DNA of 64,000 nt from Alistipes sp. (GCA_017938765.1 JAGBAX010000016.1:1-64000), one strand, 5' to 3'. Shown: positions 17,179-26,134, counted from the stretch's first letter. Program-made: numbers and translations. The notes: generated from the sequence alone by a model not told the origin.

Positions 17179-17499
17179 TTATTTTATCTTCTCTATTATG
17201 TTCCTACCATTGCGTACCAACTCCTCCAGACGAGCTATCTCGCCACGAAGGACCGTAACTCCTATGTCGGTTATTTGATACTCCTTTTTGCGCGAGTCTG
17301 TAATTGCTGCAAGCTGCTCTATCCACCCCTTCTCCATCAGCGTAGATAGTGCGCCATAGAGCGTACCTGCCGAAATCATCAGTCGTCCAGAGCTGAGCTC
17401 CGCCGTGCGCTGCATAATCCCATATCCGTGTAGTGGTGTTACAAGCGCAAGCAGTATGTAGTAGGTCGCCTCCGTAAGTGAGTTGTTAGATGTATTCAT
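17179..17499 (-). CDS. PadR family transcriptional regulator
   Basis: A 106-residue winged-helix regulator of the PadR family (TEATYYILLALVTPLHGYGIMQRT; SAGTLYGALSTLMEKGWIE; DSRKKEYQITDIG). The frame is open to 17577, but ATG 17499 (MNTSNNS) is the normal PadR start, and the longer form would run through the promoter/operator. It heads a two-gene operon with the DUF2812 gene and most likely represses it. Repeated ATATCGG and CGATAT motifs just upstream look like its own binding sites. Confidence 0.9.
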   Translation of the reverse strand: MNTSNNSLTEATYYILLALVTPLHGYGIMQRTAELSSGRLMISAGTLYGALSTLMEKGWIEQLAAITDSRKKEYQITDIGVTVLRGEIARLEELVRNGRNIIEKIK

Positions 17500-17504
17500 A
17501 ATTA

Positions 17505-17565
17505 TATCGGTTGCTGTTATATCGGTTGCCGATACAAAGGTAGGCGATATATTTTTAATATGCAA
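17505..17565 (-). promoter_or_regulatory. padR promoter with overlapping operator repeats
   Basis: Minus-strand TTG (17565-17563), 20-nt spacer, TACCTTTG (17542-17535). ATATCGGTTGC occurs twice in tandem (17505-17515 and 17520-17530 region). The second copy forms a palindrome with ATCGG and CCGAT arms, and a further CGATAT lies at 17545-17550 on the other side of the -7 box. The arrangement fits autorepression by PadR. Confidence 0.65.
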
Positions 17566-17589
17566 TAGTTTTTGCAAAAAAAAGTTATT

Positions 17590-20544
17590 TTACTCTACGA
17601 TACCACGATTTTTAGCGCCATCAATGCAGATGTCGAGTGGGGAGTCAAACCTTACGTGGCGGATATACTCGGTCTCAAATATGGCAGGCATAGCATCCAG
17701 ACGGTCAAAGTCCAGTATTCCGTCGCCTGCATATGGATTTACGGTCATATATCCCACGCCGAAGCTGGTCATATTTTGGAAGAAGTGTGTTCCTTGACTT
17801 GGCTCTATGCGGAAAGAGTCCAGTCCGCACTCAACAATCACCTTAACCTCCGAAATGTCGCTCCACTTTATAGGTACACCGAGCCAAGGGTTGCTAGAGC
17901 CCCATCGTCCAAAGCCTACAAGCATATAGCCACGACCATCTTTGCGCATCTGGCTATTTAGGCGTGTCACCTCTTCTGCCATAATTTGTGTTTTTGCAGG
18001 GTTGAAGTTCTCGCGTCGTAGGTAGACAACATCTGTAATGCCCTCTACATATCCTGTGCCTAACGCGCTCTGAGAGTATATAAGCGCCTTGCTGCTATCA
18101 ACAGCTGTCCAATCTTTATTGGTTTCGGCTGCGGCAGCGGCTATAGGACGTATCTGTAACACATTGAAGATGCTCAGTCGGCGGCCTCGGTCAAGGTTGG
18201 CAGCAAACTCAATCTCTACACATGTCTTCATCTCCTGCTGTCCAATCTCAAGTAGCCTACAAAGAATATCTGCAAGCGGGAAGGTGTCATATTTGAGTAT
18301 GCGGGCAAAGGTAATAACCTTTATACCCTCAGCCAAAGGTGAGTCTGTCAGGCGCATGCTCTGCATATCCCAAGTAGATGCAACATGTTTTAGGTTGCGG
18401 AAATGGGTACAATCGGCAATGTTTATCTTCTCAAGGTTTACCGCATCGTCAATGGATGTCTTAAACTTATCAGGCTGTAGGTTAAGTGCATACATTGTCT
18501 GTTGCGTCTCTCGCATGGCCAGCTCTGGGGTTGATGTCTGTAGAATGTGTTGAGGATACTTTGGGCTAAAGCGCAACACCTGTTCACCATCAACAACCGC
18601 CTTGCCAAGTCCAAATGCGACCTTAGCTATACCCTCTTCGGCTCTTTCGTAACCGATAGGGTAGAAGTTGAGCGAGCGAGCAACTCCTGAGAGTGTTGGG
18701 AAGAAGTAACCGCTATCCTCCGAGCCGCAAATCTCTTGAAGAACAATGGCCATCTTCTCCTCCGAGATAACGTTTGCCGTTGCGGTAATATATGCACGTG
18801 AAGAGGCAAAATATACTGATGCGTAGACACTCTTAATAGCCTTTGACAGCAGGCGAAGCTCTTGGTCCTCATTGTCTGTATGAGGAATCATATAGGTAGA
18901 GTATATGCCTGCAAATGGCTGGTAGTAAGAGTCCTCCAGCTTTGACGATGAGCGCACAGCTAACGGCTTTTTTACACAACGGATAAATACTCTCAGCGCC
19001 TCTGTAAGCTCTGTTGGAAGTGTGGAGGCAACAAACTCAGAGAGTATCTCGGCATCTGAGATGTCTGAGTTGATAACATACTGCAGTCCGTTGTCAATAA
19101 TAAAGCGGTCAAAGTACTCTGTTGTAATTACCAGTGTGCGCGGTACCATCACTCTGACATTCTCCCACTCGTTGTAGAGGTTGTACTTTTGCAGTATGTT
19201 GTTCATAAAGGCTAATCCGCGCGCCTTGCCACCTATAGAGCCGTTACCAAGACGGGCAAACCAAATGGCATCGTTGTAGGTCTCTGCACTAAATCGTGCC
19301 ACTACGCCCAGTCCCTGCTTTATGCGATAGTCGCGAATGGTGTCAGTAAGAAATCGACGTACGGCGCCAATGTCATTTTTGAACTCCTTAAGGGTAAGTT
19401 CGCGGAAGGAGTTGCCAAGCGAGAATATACCGCGTGAGAGTAGCCATTTAGATAGATATGTTGTCGTTACTACACTGTGTAGAACATCGTCCGAGATATT
19501 GTGTAGTAACCTCTCAAGGCCATACAAATCTTCGGCGCGGGCAGTCTGCTCACCAGTTATAGGGTCTGTAAGCACAAAGTCGCCGAAGGCAAACTCCCGA
19601 CCGATATACTCACTAATCTCGTGTATGAGAGTCTTGGAGTGCTTGACTACAAAGCCTACGCCAAGACTATCTGCCACCTCACGCATACTCTCCTGTGAGG
19701 ATTGCATCAAAAATGGCATCGTAGGGTTGTCCTTGCGGATAAGATTGCATAGGTCAATGCCCGCATCAAGCTTCTCGGTTGCGGGGTCGTCATTCTTGTG
19801 GATTACAAAGCCAACGTCAGAGATAACACCCAGCATATTGTTCTTGTAGCGCTCATACATTGCCACTGCATCGTCGTAATTTGTCGCCATTAAAATCTTT
19901 GGACGCGCGCGCTTGCGGGCAATCTGCTGCTGCTCATTGAGTGCATCGCGGATAGAGGCTCCATTTTGCTGCAGCACGAGCTTGTAAATGGCTGGTAGGT
20001 AGGTTGAGTAGTAGCGGACAGAGTCCTCTACAAGCAGAATTGTCTGAACGCCAAACTCAAGAATGTCGTGGTCGGCATTCATGCTATCCTCAATCAGCTT
20101 GATAATGGCAATAATAAGGTCTGTGGAGTTGTTCCAGCAGAACATATAGTCAAGCGATGAGGTGTCCGCCTTCTCAATCTGATTATATATCTCCTTTGAG
20201 AAGTTTGTCAGCAGAACAACTGGTGTTGTGGGACATAGCTGCTTCATACGATGCGAGAATGTGTAGACATCCATCTGCCCCACATTGTACATCGTAATTA
20301 CAAGGTCAAACTGCTCGCCCGCCCCAATAAGCTCTAACGCCTCAATAGTACTCTCTACGCGCGTTATAGATGGCGGATTACTCAGGTTCAACTCCGAATA
20401 CTCCTGCGTAATCTGCACCTCCAACCTGCCATCCTCCTCCAGCGTGTAGCTGTCGTAGCTGTTGCACACAAGCATTATGCGGCGGATTCTACGACTCATT
20501 AGACGCGAGTAGTCTTTACCTTTTTCGTTCTGCTGAATATCCAT
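17590..20544 (-). CDS. Double receiver-like / PPDK N-terminal (PEP/pyruvate-binding) protein
   Basis: A 984-residue cytoplasmic protein. Residues about 20-165 and 180-335 resemble two atypical receiver domains: the second has LLVEDS and ISDVGF at the acidic-pocket and phospho-acceptor positions, while the first lacks them. From about 430 onward it matches the ATP-grasp-like PPDK_N domain of PEP synthase/pyruvate phosphate dikinase: GSIGGKARGLAFMNNIL and PLAVRSSSKLEDSYYQPFAGIYSTY. The swivelling phospho-histidine domain and the PEP-binding barrel of true PPDK are missing, so it should not make PEP by itself. It may be a regulator or phosphotransferase. It stands alone, flanked by repeats. Confidence 0.8.
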   Translation of the reverse strand: MDIQQNEKGKDYSRLMSRRIRRIMLVCNSYDSYTLEEDGRLEVQITQEYSELNLSNPPSITRVESTIEALELIGAGEQFDLVITMYNVGQMDVYTFSHRMKQLCPTTPVVLLTNFSKEIYNQIEKADTSSLDYMFCWNNSTDLIIAIIKLIEDSMNADHDILEFGVQTILLVEDSVRYYSTYLPAIYKLVLQQNGASIRDALNEQQQIARKRARPKILMATNYDDAVAMYERYKNNMLGVISDVGFVIHKNDDPATEKLDAGIDLCNLIRKDNPTMPFLMQSSQESMREVADSLGVGFVVKHSKTLIHEISEYIGREFAFGDFVLTDPITGEQTARAEDLYGLERLLHNISDDVLHSVVTTTYLSKWLLSRGIFSLGNSFRELTLKEFKNDIGAVRRFLTDTIRDYRIKQGLGVVARFSAETYNDAIWFARLGNGSIGGKARGLAFMNNILQKYNLYNEWENVRVMVPRTLVITTEYFDRFIIDNGLQYVINSDISDAEILSEFVASTLPTELTEALRVFIRCVKKPLAVRSSSKLEDSYYQPFAGIYSTYMIPHTDNEDQELRLLSKAIKSVYASVYFASSRAYITATANVISEEKMAIVLQEICGSEDSGYFFPTLSGVARSLNFYPIGYERAEEGIAKVAFGLGKAVVDGEQVLRFSPKYPQHILQTSTPELAMRETQQTMYALNLQPDKFKTSIDDAVNLEKINIADCTHFRNLKHVASTWDMQSMRLTDSPLAEGIKVITFARILKYDTFPLADILCRLLEIGQQEMKTCVEIEFAANLDRGRRLSIFNVLQIRPIAAAAAETNKDWTAVDSSKALIYSQSALGTGYVEGITDVVYLRRENFNPAKTQIMAEEVTRLNSQMRKDGRGYMLVGFGRWGSSNPWLGVPIKWSDISEVKVIVECGLDSFRIEPSQGTHFFQNMTSFGVGYMTVNPYAGDGILDFDRLDAMPAIFETEYIRHVRFDSPLDICIDGAKNRGIVE

Positions 20545-20554
20545 ACTTTTGTAT

Positions 20555-20734
20555 TTTTGAGCTATTGGCTATTAGCCATTAGCCTTTTAGCGGTGTCGGC
20601 AAGCCGACAGATATAAATACTTTTTTAGGACCATTAGCCGTTAGCCTTTTAGCGGTGTCGGCAAAGCCGACTAATATAAATCCGCGAAGCGGATACCTCT
20701 ATAAAGCTAATGGCCAATGGCCAATGGCTAACGG
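20555..20734. repeat. Composite intergenic repeat array
   Basis: No gene. Heptamer runs alternate with a hairpin module. TTTTAGCGGTGTCGG-type modules occur at about 20584-20618 (GTCGGC AA GCCGAC) and 20645-20681 (same stem, one extra A), each followed by ATATAAAT, so the two form a ~43-bp direct repeat. A further ATCCGC/GCGGAT hairpin (20680-20693) follows. The outer heptamer runs (GGCTATTAGCC left, GGCTAACGGCTAA right) are in opposite orientation. Confidence 0.75.
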
Positions 20735-21112
20735 CTAAAGTTTCACTGCAATAGCGTCAATCTCTACCTTTGCGCCCATAGGTAGTGCTGCTACCTGATA
20801 GCATACGCGAGCAGGGAACGCTCCGCTGAAGAACTTTGCATATACGGCGTTCATCGCTGCAAAATCCTTAATATCAGCAAGTAGAACAGTTGTCTTTACA
20901 ACATCGGTGTAGTCGTAACCCGCCTCGCGCAGGATATGACCTACATTCTTAAGACTCTGCTCTGTCTGCTCCTCAATAGTGCTTGGCATAGTGCCTGTCG
21001 CTCCGTCAATTGGAAGCTGTCCTGAAAGATAGAGTGTACCCTCTGCCTGAATTGCCTGCGAGTATGGGCCTACGGCCTTTGGTGCTGCAGGGCTTGCAAT
21101 TACCTTATTCAT
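20735..21112 (-). CDS. ridA: RidA family 2-iminobutanoate/2-iminopropanoate deaminase
   Basis: A 125-residue member of the RidA/YjgF family, which hydrolyses reactive enamine/imine intermediates from PLP enzymes such as threonine dehydratase. Signature segments: SPAAPKAVGPYSQAIQAEGTLYLSGQLPID (8-37), the catalytic-pocket Arg within PARVCYQVAALPMGAKVEIDAIA (99-121) and KTTVLLADI. The length is normal. Its stop codon lies directly beside the heptamer repeat run; upstream is the 21133-21252 repeat, with no visible -7 box. Confidence 0.95.
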   Translation of the reverse strand: MNKVIASPAAPKAVGPYSQAIQAEGTLYLSGQLPIDGATGTMPSTIEEQTEQSLKNVGHILREAGYDYTDVVKTTVLLADIKDFAAMNAVYAKFFSGAFPARVCYQVAALPMGAKVEIDAIAVKL

Positions 21113-21132
21113 AATGACATCACTTTAATTTA

Positions 21133-21252
21133 GATTTTGTTTTTAGCCGGTATTTTCTGCGTTACGCTTGTCTCGAAAATGCTCACATACGCTTAGTATG
21201 CTCCGCTTTTCTCTACGGCGCAAGCCTTGAAAATCCTCGCCTAAAATCCAAA
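21133..21252. repeat. Imperfect inverted-repeat element
   Basis: About 120 bp whose ends are imperfect inverted repeats (left ATTTTGTTTTTAGCCGG...ATTTTC; right, read in reverse, ATTTTGGATTTTAGGCGAGG-ATTTTC), with a GCTTAGTATGC-centred inner dyad and GC-rich blocks. Only one copy is in the window, so its repetitive nature is inferred from the structure alone. Confidence 0.5.
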
Positions 21253-21264
21253 ATGTTGTTTATA

Positions 21265-21738
21265 CTATTTTTTACTGTTCTCTGCTAAATACTGTGCTAC
21301 TATGCGGGCTGCATCGGCTACAAGCTCGGCGCAAGGGCGCTTTTTGTAGTACTCCGCTGTGCGAGGCGATGGGGTAGGGTTGTCCTTCGTGCGGTCAAGA
21401 CCCAGCAGAGTGCGACAAACTATCGCGCCATTCTGCTCTCGGAACGCCTCTGCAAAGCGCTGCACAAGGGCGTAGTTCTCCTTTTTTGCCACCGAGTCGC
21501 TATTTGTCGGACTGGGGGATATAAAGCCCGCGAGCATAGTCATTCCGCTCACCGCTCCGCACACCTCACGCAACCGACCCATACCACCCCCAAAGGGCGC
21601 AGAGATAGTCGCTGCAAGAGTCGGCTCAAGCGTGGTAATATCCTTAAAGGCAAGCACCACAGACTGACAACAGTTGTACCCGCTCAAAAATAACTCCTTC
21701 GCCCTTAAAACCCTCTGTTCAATATCTATATTGCTCAT
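21265..21738 (-). CDS. C_GCAxxG_C_C family cysteine-rich protein
   Basis: A 157-residue cytoplasmic protein of the C_GCAxxG_C_C family. It has GYNCCQSVV (about 19-27), CGAVSGMTMLAG (the GCAxxG-like core, here CGAVSG), CRTLLG and a final RPCAELV cysteine. Members are predicted redox or metal-binding proteins, often near transporters. ATG 21738 (MSNIDIEQR) is preferred to the upstream frame start at 21789, which would overlap the PEGA/Sel1 gene by about 40 nt. The gap to that gene is 10 nt, so the pair is likely co-transcribed. The substrate is unknown. Confidence 0.85.
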   Translation of the reverse strand: MSNIDIEQRVLRAKELFLSGYNCCQSVVLAFKDITTLEPTLAATISAPFGGGMGRLREVCGAVSGMTMLAGFISPSPTNSDSVAKKENYALVQRFAEAFREQNGAIVCRTLLGLDRTKDNPTPSPRTAEYYKKRPCAELVADAARIVAQYLAENSKK

Positions 21739-21748
21739 AATCAAACTA

Positions 21749-23647
21749 TTAATACCCAAGCCTGCGAAGACTTTTTTTCGCATTTTCATCGCCCTTCTCT
21801 GCCGCCTTTTTATACCACTTTACAGCCTCGGTTGTACTCTTTGTTACGCCATGACCCAATTCGTAGCAGACTCCTAAATTATTATGCGCACCTGCATGCC
21901 CCTGCTCCACGGCCTTGCGATACCACTTTACAGCCTCTGTGTAATCTTGTGTTACACCTTCTCCATTCTTGTAGCATACTCCTAAATTACATTGCGCATT
22001 AGCAAGCCCCTGCTCCGCTGCCTTGCGATACCACTTTACAGCCTCATAATTATCTCGTGCTACACCTAAACCTTTACGGTAGCAGTATCCTAAATTACAT
22101 TGCGCATAAGCTTCTCCCTGCTCCGCTGCCTTGCGATACCACTTTACCGCCTCTGTGTAATCTTGTGTTACACCTAGACCAAATTCGTAGCAGTATCCTA
22201 AATCACATTGCGCAACATCATACCCCATTAGGGCCGCCTTATGGTAATGTTGTACAGCGGAGTTATACTCTTTTTTACCTTGAAACTCTATACCTTTTGC
22301 TCTTAACTGCTTTGCTGTAAGCGAGCTGTCTATCTCTATTGGCGTAACTCCCTTAAGTGTTGAGGTAATTTGCTTTTTGAGCGTAGCGTTTATAGTTGCT
22401 GTCTTACCATCGGCAATGGTAACACTCTGTGTATAAGACTCATATCCCGATTTAGAGACCACGACCGTATGTTCTCCCACAAGGATGTCGCCAAGCTTCA
22501 GTGGCAACTGCCCCACAGCCTTGCCGTCAAGCGTAACATCGGCGTTTATTGGCGTACCAGAGATAATCAACGAACCGAAAATTGGCGTTGGTGCAGGCAG
22601 TGTGTAGCTCTGTACTGACTGCGCAGATGTGATATGCTTTGAGAGTGTTGCACTCTTGTGTCCCGCCTTGCGTGCCTCAAAGATATATGTACCAGAGTTA
22701 AGCGTTCCGCTCCAACTGTTTGTACCCTTCATCACCCCATTGACCCAAATCTCGGCATTGTCAGGAGCAGTCAGAGTAACGGTTGCCGCATCTGCCTTTA
22801 GGCGAATATCTTTTACAACCTTACTGCCCGCAATAGTAAAAGTTCCACTCTGTGGATGATAGCCCGCAGCGGTTACTGTATAGCTATAATTTCCGCCGTC
22901 AAGCACAATGCTCATCGCCCCGTCAGTTAGCGTATAGTGCTGATTATCAATAATCACAACTGCGCTATGAGGCTCTACGGTAAAGACCACGAATTGCGGC
23001 TCATTAGCAGCCGTATTGACACTCAGTCGGAACGAAATACTACTGTCATTGACCTCTATTGTCTGCTCTGCGCTCACATTACCATAAGTAAGTTTCAGTC
23101 TATGTCCACCAATCATTACATCCTTGATTGTTAGGCTATTAGAGCTGTCGGTCTTACCCTTGAACACTCCATCAAGATAGACATCGGCATTTACTACATT
23201 GCTATTCACAACAATGCTGTAGGTCTGGTTAAGGCTCGCCTCAAGCTGATACTCCTTGTCTCCCTCAAAGTCAAACTCCACCTCGTTAGATGTGCCAAAA
23301 GTGGGGTGCTTGAGGTAGAACTTTACTCTCGGCTTAGCGGTAAACTCAAGGATAAGCACTGTATTACCCTCGGCAACCTTACACTTTGTGTAGTCAATAG
23401 TCCCCGACGGGAAAATTGGCTCTAACAACTCCATCTGCTCGCGCGTCATGCGGTGGAAGAATATCTTTAGTCGCGCACACGCCCTACGAGAGCGGTCAAG
23501 GCCTATCGGGTCTATATTCACACCAGTAAGGGCATCCGTTTGCACCGCGCGAAAAGTGCTACGGTCTAAAACAATGGAGTTCTCTATCTGCGCCGCAGCG
23601 GTCAGAGTAGCAAAAAGTAGGGTTAGTATGGCAAATAATCTTTTCAT
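21749..23647 (-). CDS. PEGA and Sel1-repeat envelope protein
   Basis: A 632-residue exported protein. The signal peptide MKRLFAILTLLFATLTAAAQ is followed by a DUF-type N-terminal beta region (to about 140) and three or four PEGA-like beta domains (about 150-435), with motifs such as ADVYLDGVFKGKT and ADVTLDGKAVGQLPLKLGDILVGEHTV. Five Sel1 repeats of 36 residues follow (about 455-632, GVTQDYTEAVKWYRKAAEQG type). PEGA domains bind the cell surface and Sel1 solenoids mediate protein contacts. ATG 23647 is chosen; a GTG two codons earlier lies in the -7 box. Confidence 0.88.
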   Translation of the reverse strand: MKRLFAILTLLFATLTAAAQIENSIVLDRSTFRAVQTDALTGVNIDPIGLDRSRRACARLKIFFHRMTREQMELLEPIFPSGTIDYTKCKVAEGNTVLILEFTAKPRVKFYLKHPTFGTSNEVEFDFEGDKEYQLEASLNQTYSIVVNSNVVNADVYLDGVFKGKTDSSNSLTIKDVMIGGHRLKLTYGNVSAEQTIEVNDSSISFRLSVNTAANEPQFVVFTVEPHSAVVIIDNQHYTLTDGAMSIVLDGGNYSYTVTAAGYHPQSGTFTIAGSKVVKDIRLKADAATVTLTAPDNAEIWVNGVMKGTNSWSGTLNSGTYIFEARKAGHKSATLSKHITSAQSVQSYTLPAPTPIFGSLIISGTPINADVTLDGKAVGQLPLKLGDILVGEHTVVVSKSGYESYTQSVTIADGKTATINATLKKQITSTLKGVTPIEIDSSLTAKQLRAKGIEFQGKKEYNSAVQHYHKAALMGYDVAQCDLGYCYEFGLGVTQDYTEAVKWYRKAAEQGEAYAQCNLGYCYRKGLGVARDNYEAVKWYRKAAEQGLANAQCNLGVCYKNGEGVTQDYTEAVKWYRKAVEQGHAGAHNNLGVCYELGHGVTKSTTEAVKWYKKAAEKGDENAKKSLRRLGY

Positions 23648-23652
23648 AGGCA

Positions 23653-23660
23653 CAAAGATA
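23653..23660 (-). promoter_or_regulatory. -7 box for the PEGA/Sel1 gene, near-leaderless
   Basis: TATCTTTG (23660-23653, minus) lies 5 nt before ATG 23647, which predicts transcription starting within about two bases of the start codon. No clear -33 TTG is seen. Confidence 0.4.
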
Positions 23661-23670
23661 GTAAAAAATC

Positions 23671-24312
23671 TTATTCGTTATTCTTTGGGGCTGATTTGCA
23701 CCAGTGGGCAATGCCGCATTCGTGGCACTTTGGCTTGCGGGCGGTGCAGGTATATCGGCCGTGAAGGATAAGCCAGTGGTGGGCTATGGGCAGCAGGTGG
23801 CTTGGGATATTCTTCTCAAGCTGCAGCTCTGTTTGGCGCGGAGTCTTGGCAGCTGTTGTAAGGCCTATGCGTGCTGAGACGCGAAAGACATGCGTATCTA
23901 CGGGCATAACCTCCTTGCCCCAGATAACCGCGCCCACGACATTTGCCGTCTTGCGACCCACGCCCGGCAGGCGCATCATACTTTCAATATCTGACGGCAC
24001 CTCGCCCCCAAACTCACTGCAGAGCATACGCGCCATAGCAACGAGGTTTTTTGCCTTATTATTTGGGTATGATATTGAGCGGATATATGGAAAAAGTTCT
24101 TCTGGTGTCACTGCAGCCAGTGCCTCAGGGGTCGGAAAGGCCTCAAAAAGTGCGGGCGTAGTCATATTCACGCGCTTGTCGGTACACTGCGCCGAGAGTA
24201 TCACCGCCACAAGAAGCTCAAAGGTGTTGCGGTAGTTAAGTTCGCTTTCGGCTACGGGCATATGCTCTGAAAACCAAGCTATTATACCCTCATATCTCTC
24301 TTTCTGTCTCAT
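23671..24312 (-). CDS. nth: Endonuclease III
   Basis: Endonuclease III is a base-excision repair glycosylase/AP lyase for oxidised pyrimidines. The 213-residue protein has the helix-hairpin-helix LPGVGRKTANVV (with catalytic Lys, about 114-125), the catalytic Asp in PVDTHVFRVSARIG (about 135-148) and the 4Fe-4S loop C-x6-C-x2-C-x5-C near the C-terminus. Its ATG overlaps the uvrC stop by 4 nt, so it is translationally coupled as the last gene of a five-gene operon. Confidence 0.97.
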   Translation of the reverse strand: MRQKERYEGIIAWFSEHMPVAESELNYRNTFELLVAVILSAQCTDKRVNMTTPALFEAFPTPEALAAVTPEELFPYIRSISYPNNKAKNLVAMARMLCSEFGGEVPSDIESMMRLPGVGRKTANVVGAVIWGKEVMPVDTHVFRVSARIGLTTAAKTPRQTELQLEKNIPSHLLPIAHHWLILHGRYTCTARKPKCHECGIAHWCKSAPKNNE

Positions 24313-26126
24313 TGCTCGTTATGAAAATGGTTATAAATCTTCTCTGCCCTCACTCTTCCGACGACCTCTGCAAGCTCCTCTACTGTTGCAGCCTTAATCT
24401 TTGTCAGGCTCTTGAAGTGCTTAAATAGGCTCTCAACGCTCTTGCTACCCACGCCCTCAATATCCTCAAGGGTGCTGCGTAGCATAGCATTGTTGCGCTT
24501 GCTGCGGTGGAAGGTAATACCAAAGCGGTGCGCCTCGTCGCGGATGTGGCACATAACCTTCAGTGGCTCGCCCGTGCGCGACAGGTAGTATGGCATTGGG
24601 TCGTTAGGGTAGTAGACCTCCTCAAGTCGCTTGGCAAGGCCGACAATAGGTATCCGACTCTCAAGTCCCAACTCGCACAGCACTGCGTATGCACTTGACA
24701 GCTGACCCTTACCGCCATCAACGACAATAAGGTCTGGCAGCTCCGCCCCCTCCTCCACAAGGCGGGTATATCGGCGCGTAAGAATCTCGCGCATAGAGGC
24801 AAAGTCGTCTGCGCCGACGACGGTCTTGATGTTAAAGTGGCGATACTCGCGCTTTGACGGCTTGCCGTTGCGAAAGACCACGCACGAGGCGACAGGGTTT
24901 GTGCCCTGCGTGTTGGAGTTATCAAAGCACTCTATATGTCGTGGCTGACGGTCAAGGCGCAACTCCCGCTGCATAGCCTCCATAATGCGGTCGGCGTGAC
25001 GCTCTGGATTCTTTATCTCCATATTTTTCATCAGCTCGGCGCGGTAGAGCCTTGCTGTGCGCTGTGAGAAGGCAAGCAGCTCGCGCTTCTCGCCCCTCTG
25101 CGGAATGGTGAAGGTGACCCCCTCAAAGAGTGCGACCTCTGGCAGCAAAGGTACGATAACCTCACGCTGCAATTCGCCCGCAATGTTGTCTACAAAGTGC
25201 TGTATGCCCAATGTAAGCATCTGCTCCTCTGTAGCATCAACGCCCTGCTCAATTGTAAGTGTCTGCACAGCAACAATAGCTCCGCCCTTGACTCTGAGGA
25301 AGTTGCAGTACGCCTCTTCGCCCTCTATATATAGCGAAAAGATATCCGCATCGGTTATATTGGCGCTGACAATAACCGACTTTGAGCGATACTTCTCCAG
25401 CGCCTCTAATCGCATCTTGAAGCGGTGTGCCGCCTCAAAGCGAAGCTCTGCCGCTGCGCGGTTCATCTCGCCCTCAAGGTAGTTTTTTACGGGTCTAAGG
25501 TCGCCCTTAAGGATAGAGACGGTAAGGTTTACCAATTCGGCGTACTCAGTAAGAGACTGCTTGCCACAGCAGGGGGCTTTGCAGTTGCCGATGTGGTACT
25601 GCAGGCAAACTCTATATTTGCCACTATCTATCATCTCCTGCGAAAGGTTGTGTCGGCAGGTGCGCAGAGGGATAACCTCCGCAATAAACTCAAGCACAGA
25701 CTTTTGCGCCGACAGAGAGGCATAGGGACCAAAATATCGCGAGCCATCTTTAACCACTCGGCGGGTAGATATTACACGCTCAAAGGGTGGCGGTGTGAGG
25801 GCTATCCAAGGGTAGGACTTGTCGTCCTTTAGAAGTATGTTGTAGCGCGGTTTGTGGCTCTTTATCAGTGAGTTCTCAAGCAGTAGGGCGTCGGTCTCGC
25901 TATCTACGATGATATATCTTAGGCTTGCAATCTGGCGCACCATAGCACGAACCTTTGGCGAGTGGTCGCGGCTATCGACAAAGTAGCTGCTGACCCTCTT
26001 TTTGAGGCTCTTGGCCTTGCCGACATAGATTATTTCGCCACTCTTGTCCGAGAAGATGTAACACCCAGGCAAGAGAGGTAGCAGAGAGACCTGCTCCTTT
26101 AGTTCGCGTTTTGTACTACTCTCCAT
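24309..26126 (-). CDS. uvrC: Excinuclease ABC subunit C
   Basis: UvrC makes the two incisions in nucleotide excision repair together with UvrB. The 605-residue protein has the GIY-YIG domain (GCYIFSDKSGEIIYVGKAKSLKKR, about 20-43), a cysteine cluster at about 155-190 (CRHNL...CLQYHIGNCKAPCCG), the UVR motif region, the RNase H-like domain (ECFDNSNTQGTNPVAS, DLIVVDGGKGQLSSA) and C-terminal helix-hairpin-helices. It sits between a glycosyltransferase gene (8-nt gap) and nth (4-nt overlap). Confidence 0.97.
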   Translation of the reverse strand: MESSTKRELKEQVSLLPLLPGCYIFSDKSGEIIYVGKAKSLKKRVSSYFVDSRDHSPKVRAMVRQIASLRYIIVDSETDALLLENSLIKSHKPRYNILLKDDKSYPWIALTPPPFERVISTRRVVKDGSRYFGPYASLSAQKSVLEFIAEVIPLRTCRHNLSQEMIDSGKYRVCLQYHIGNCKAPCCGKQSLTEYAELVNLTVSILKGDLRPVKNYLEGEMNRAAAELRFEAAHRFKMRLEALEKYRSKSVIVSANITDADIFSLYIEGEEAYCNFLRVKGGAIVAVQTLTIEQGVDATEEQMLTLGIQHFVDNIAGELQREVIVPLLPEVALFEGVTFTIPQRGEKRELLAFSQRTARLYRAELMKNMEIKNPERHADRIMEAMQRELRLDRQPRHIECFDNSNTQGTNPVASCVVFRNGKPSKREYRHFNIKTVVGADDFASMREILTRRYTRLVEEGAELPDLIVVDGGKGQLSSAYAVLCELGLESRIPIVGLAKRLEEVYYPNDPMPYYLSRTGEPLKVMCHIRDEAHRFGITFHRSKRNNAMLRSTLEDIEGVGSKSVESLFKHFKSLTKIKAATVEELAEVVGRVRAEKIYNHFHNEQ

Positions 26127-26134
26127 AGCCTCAA

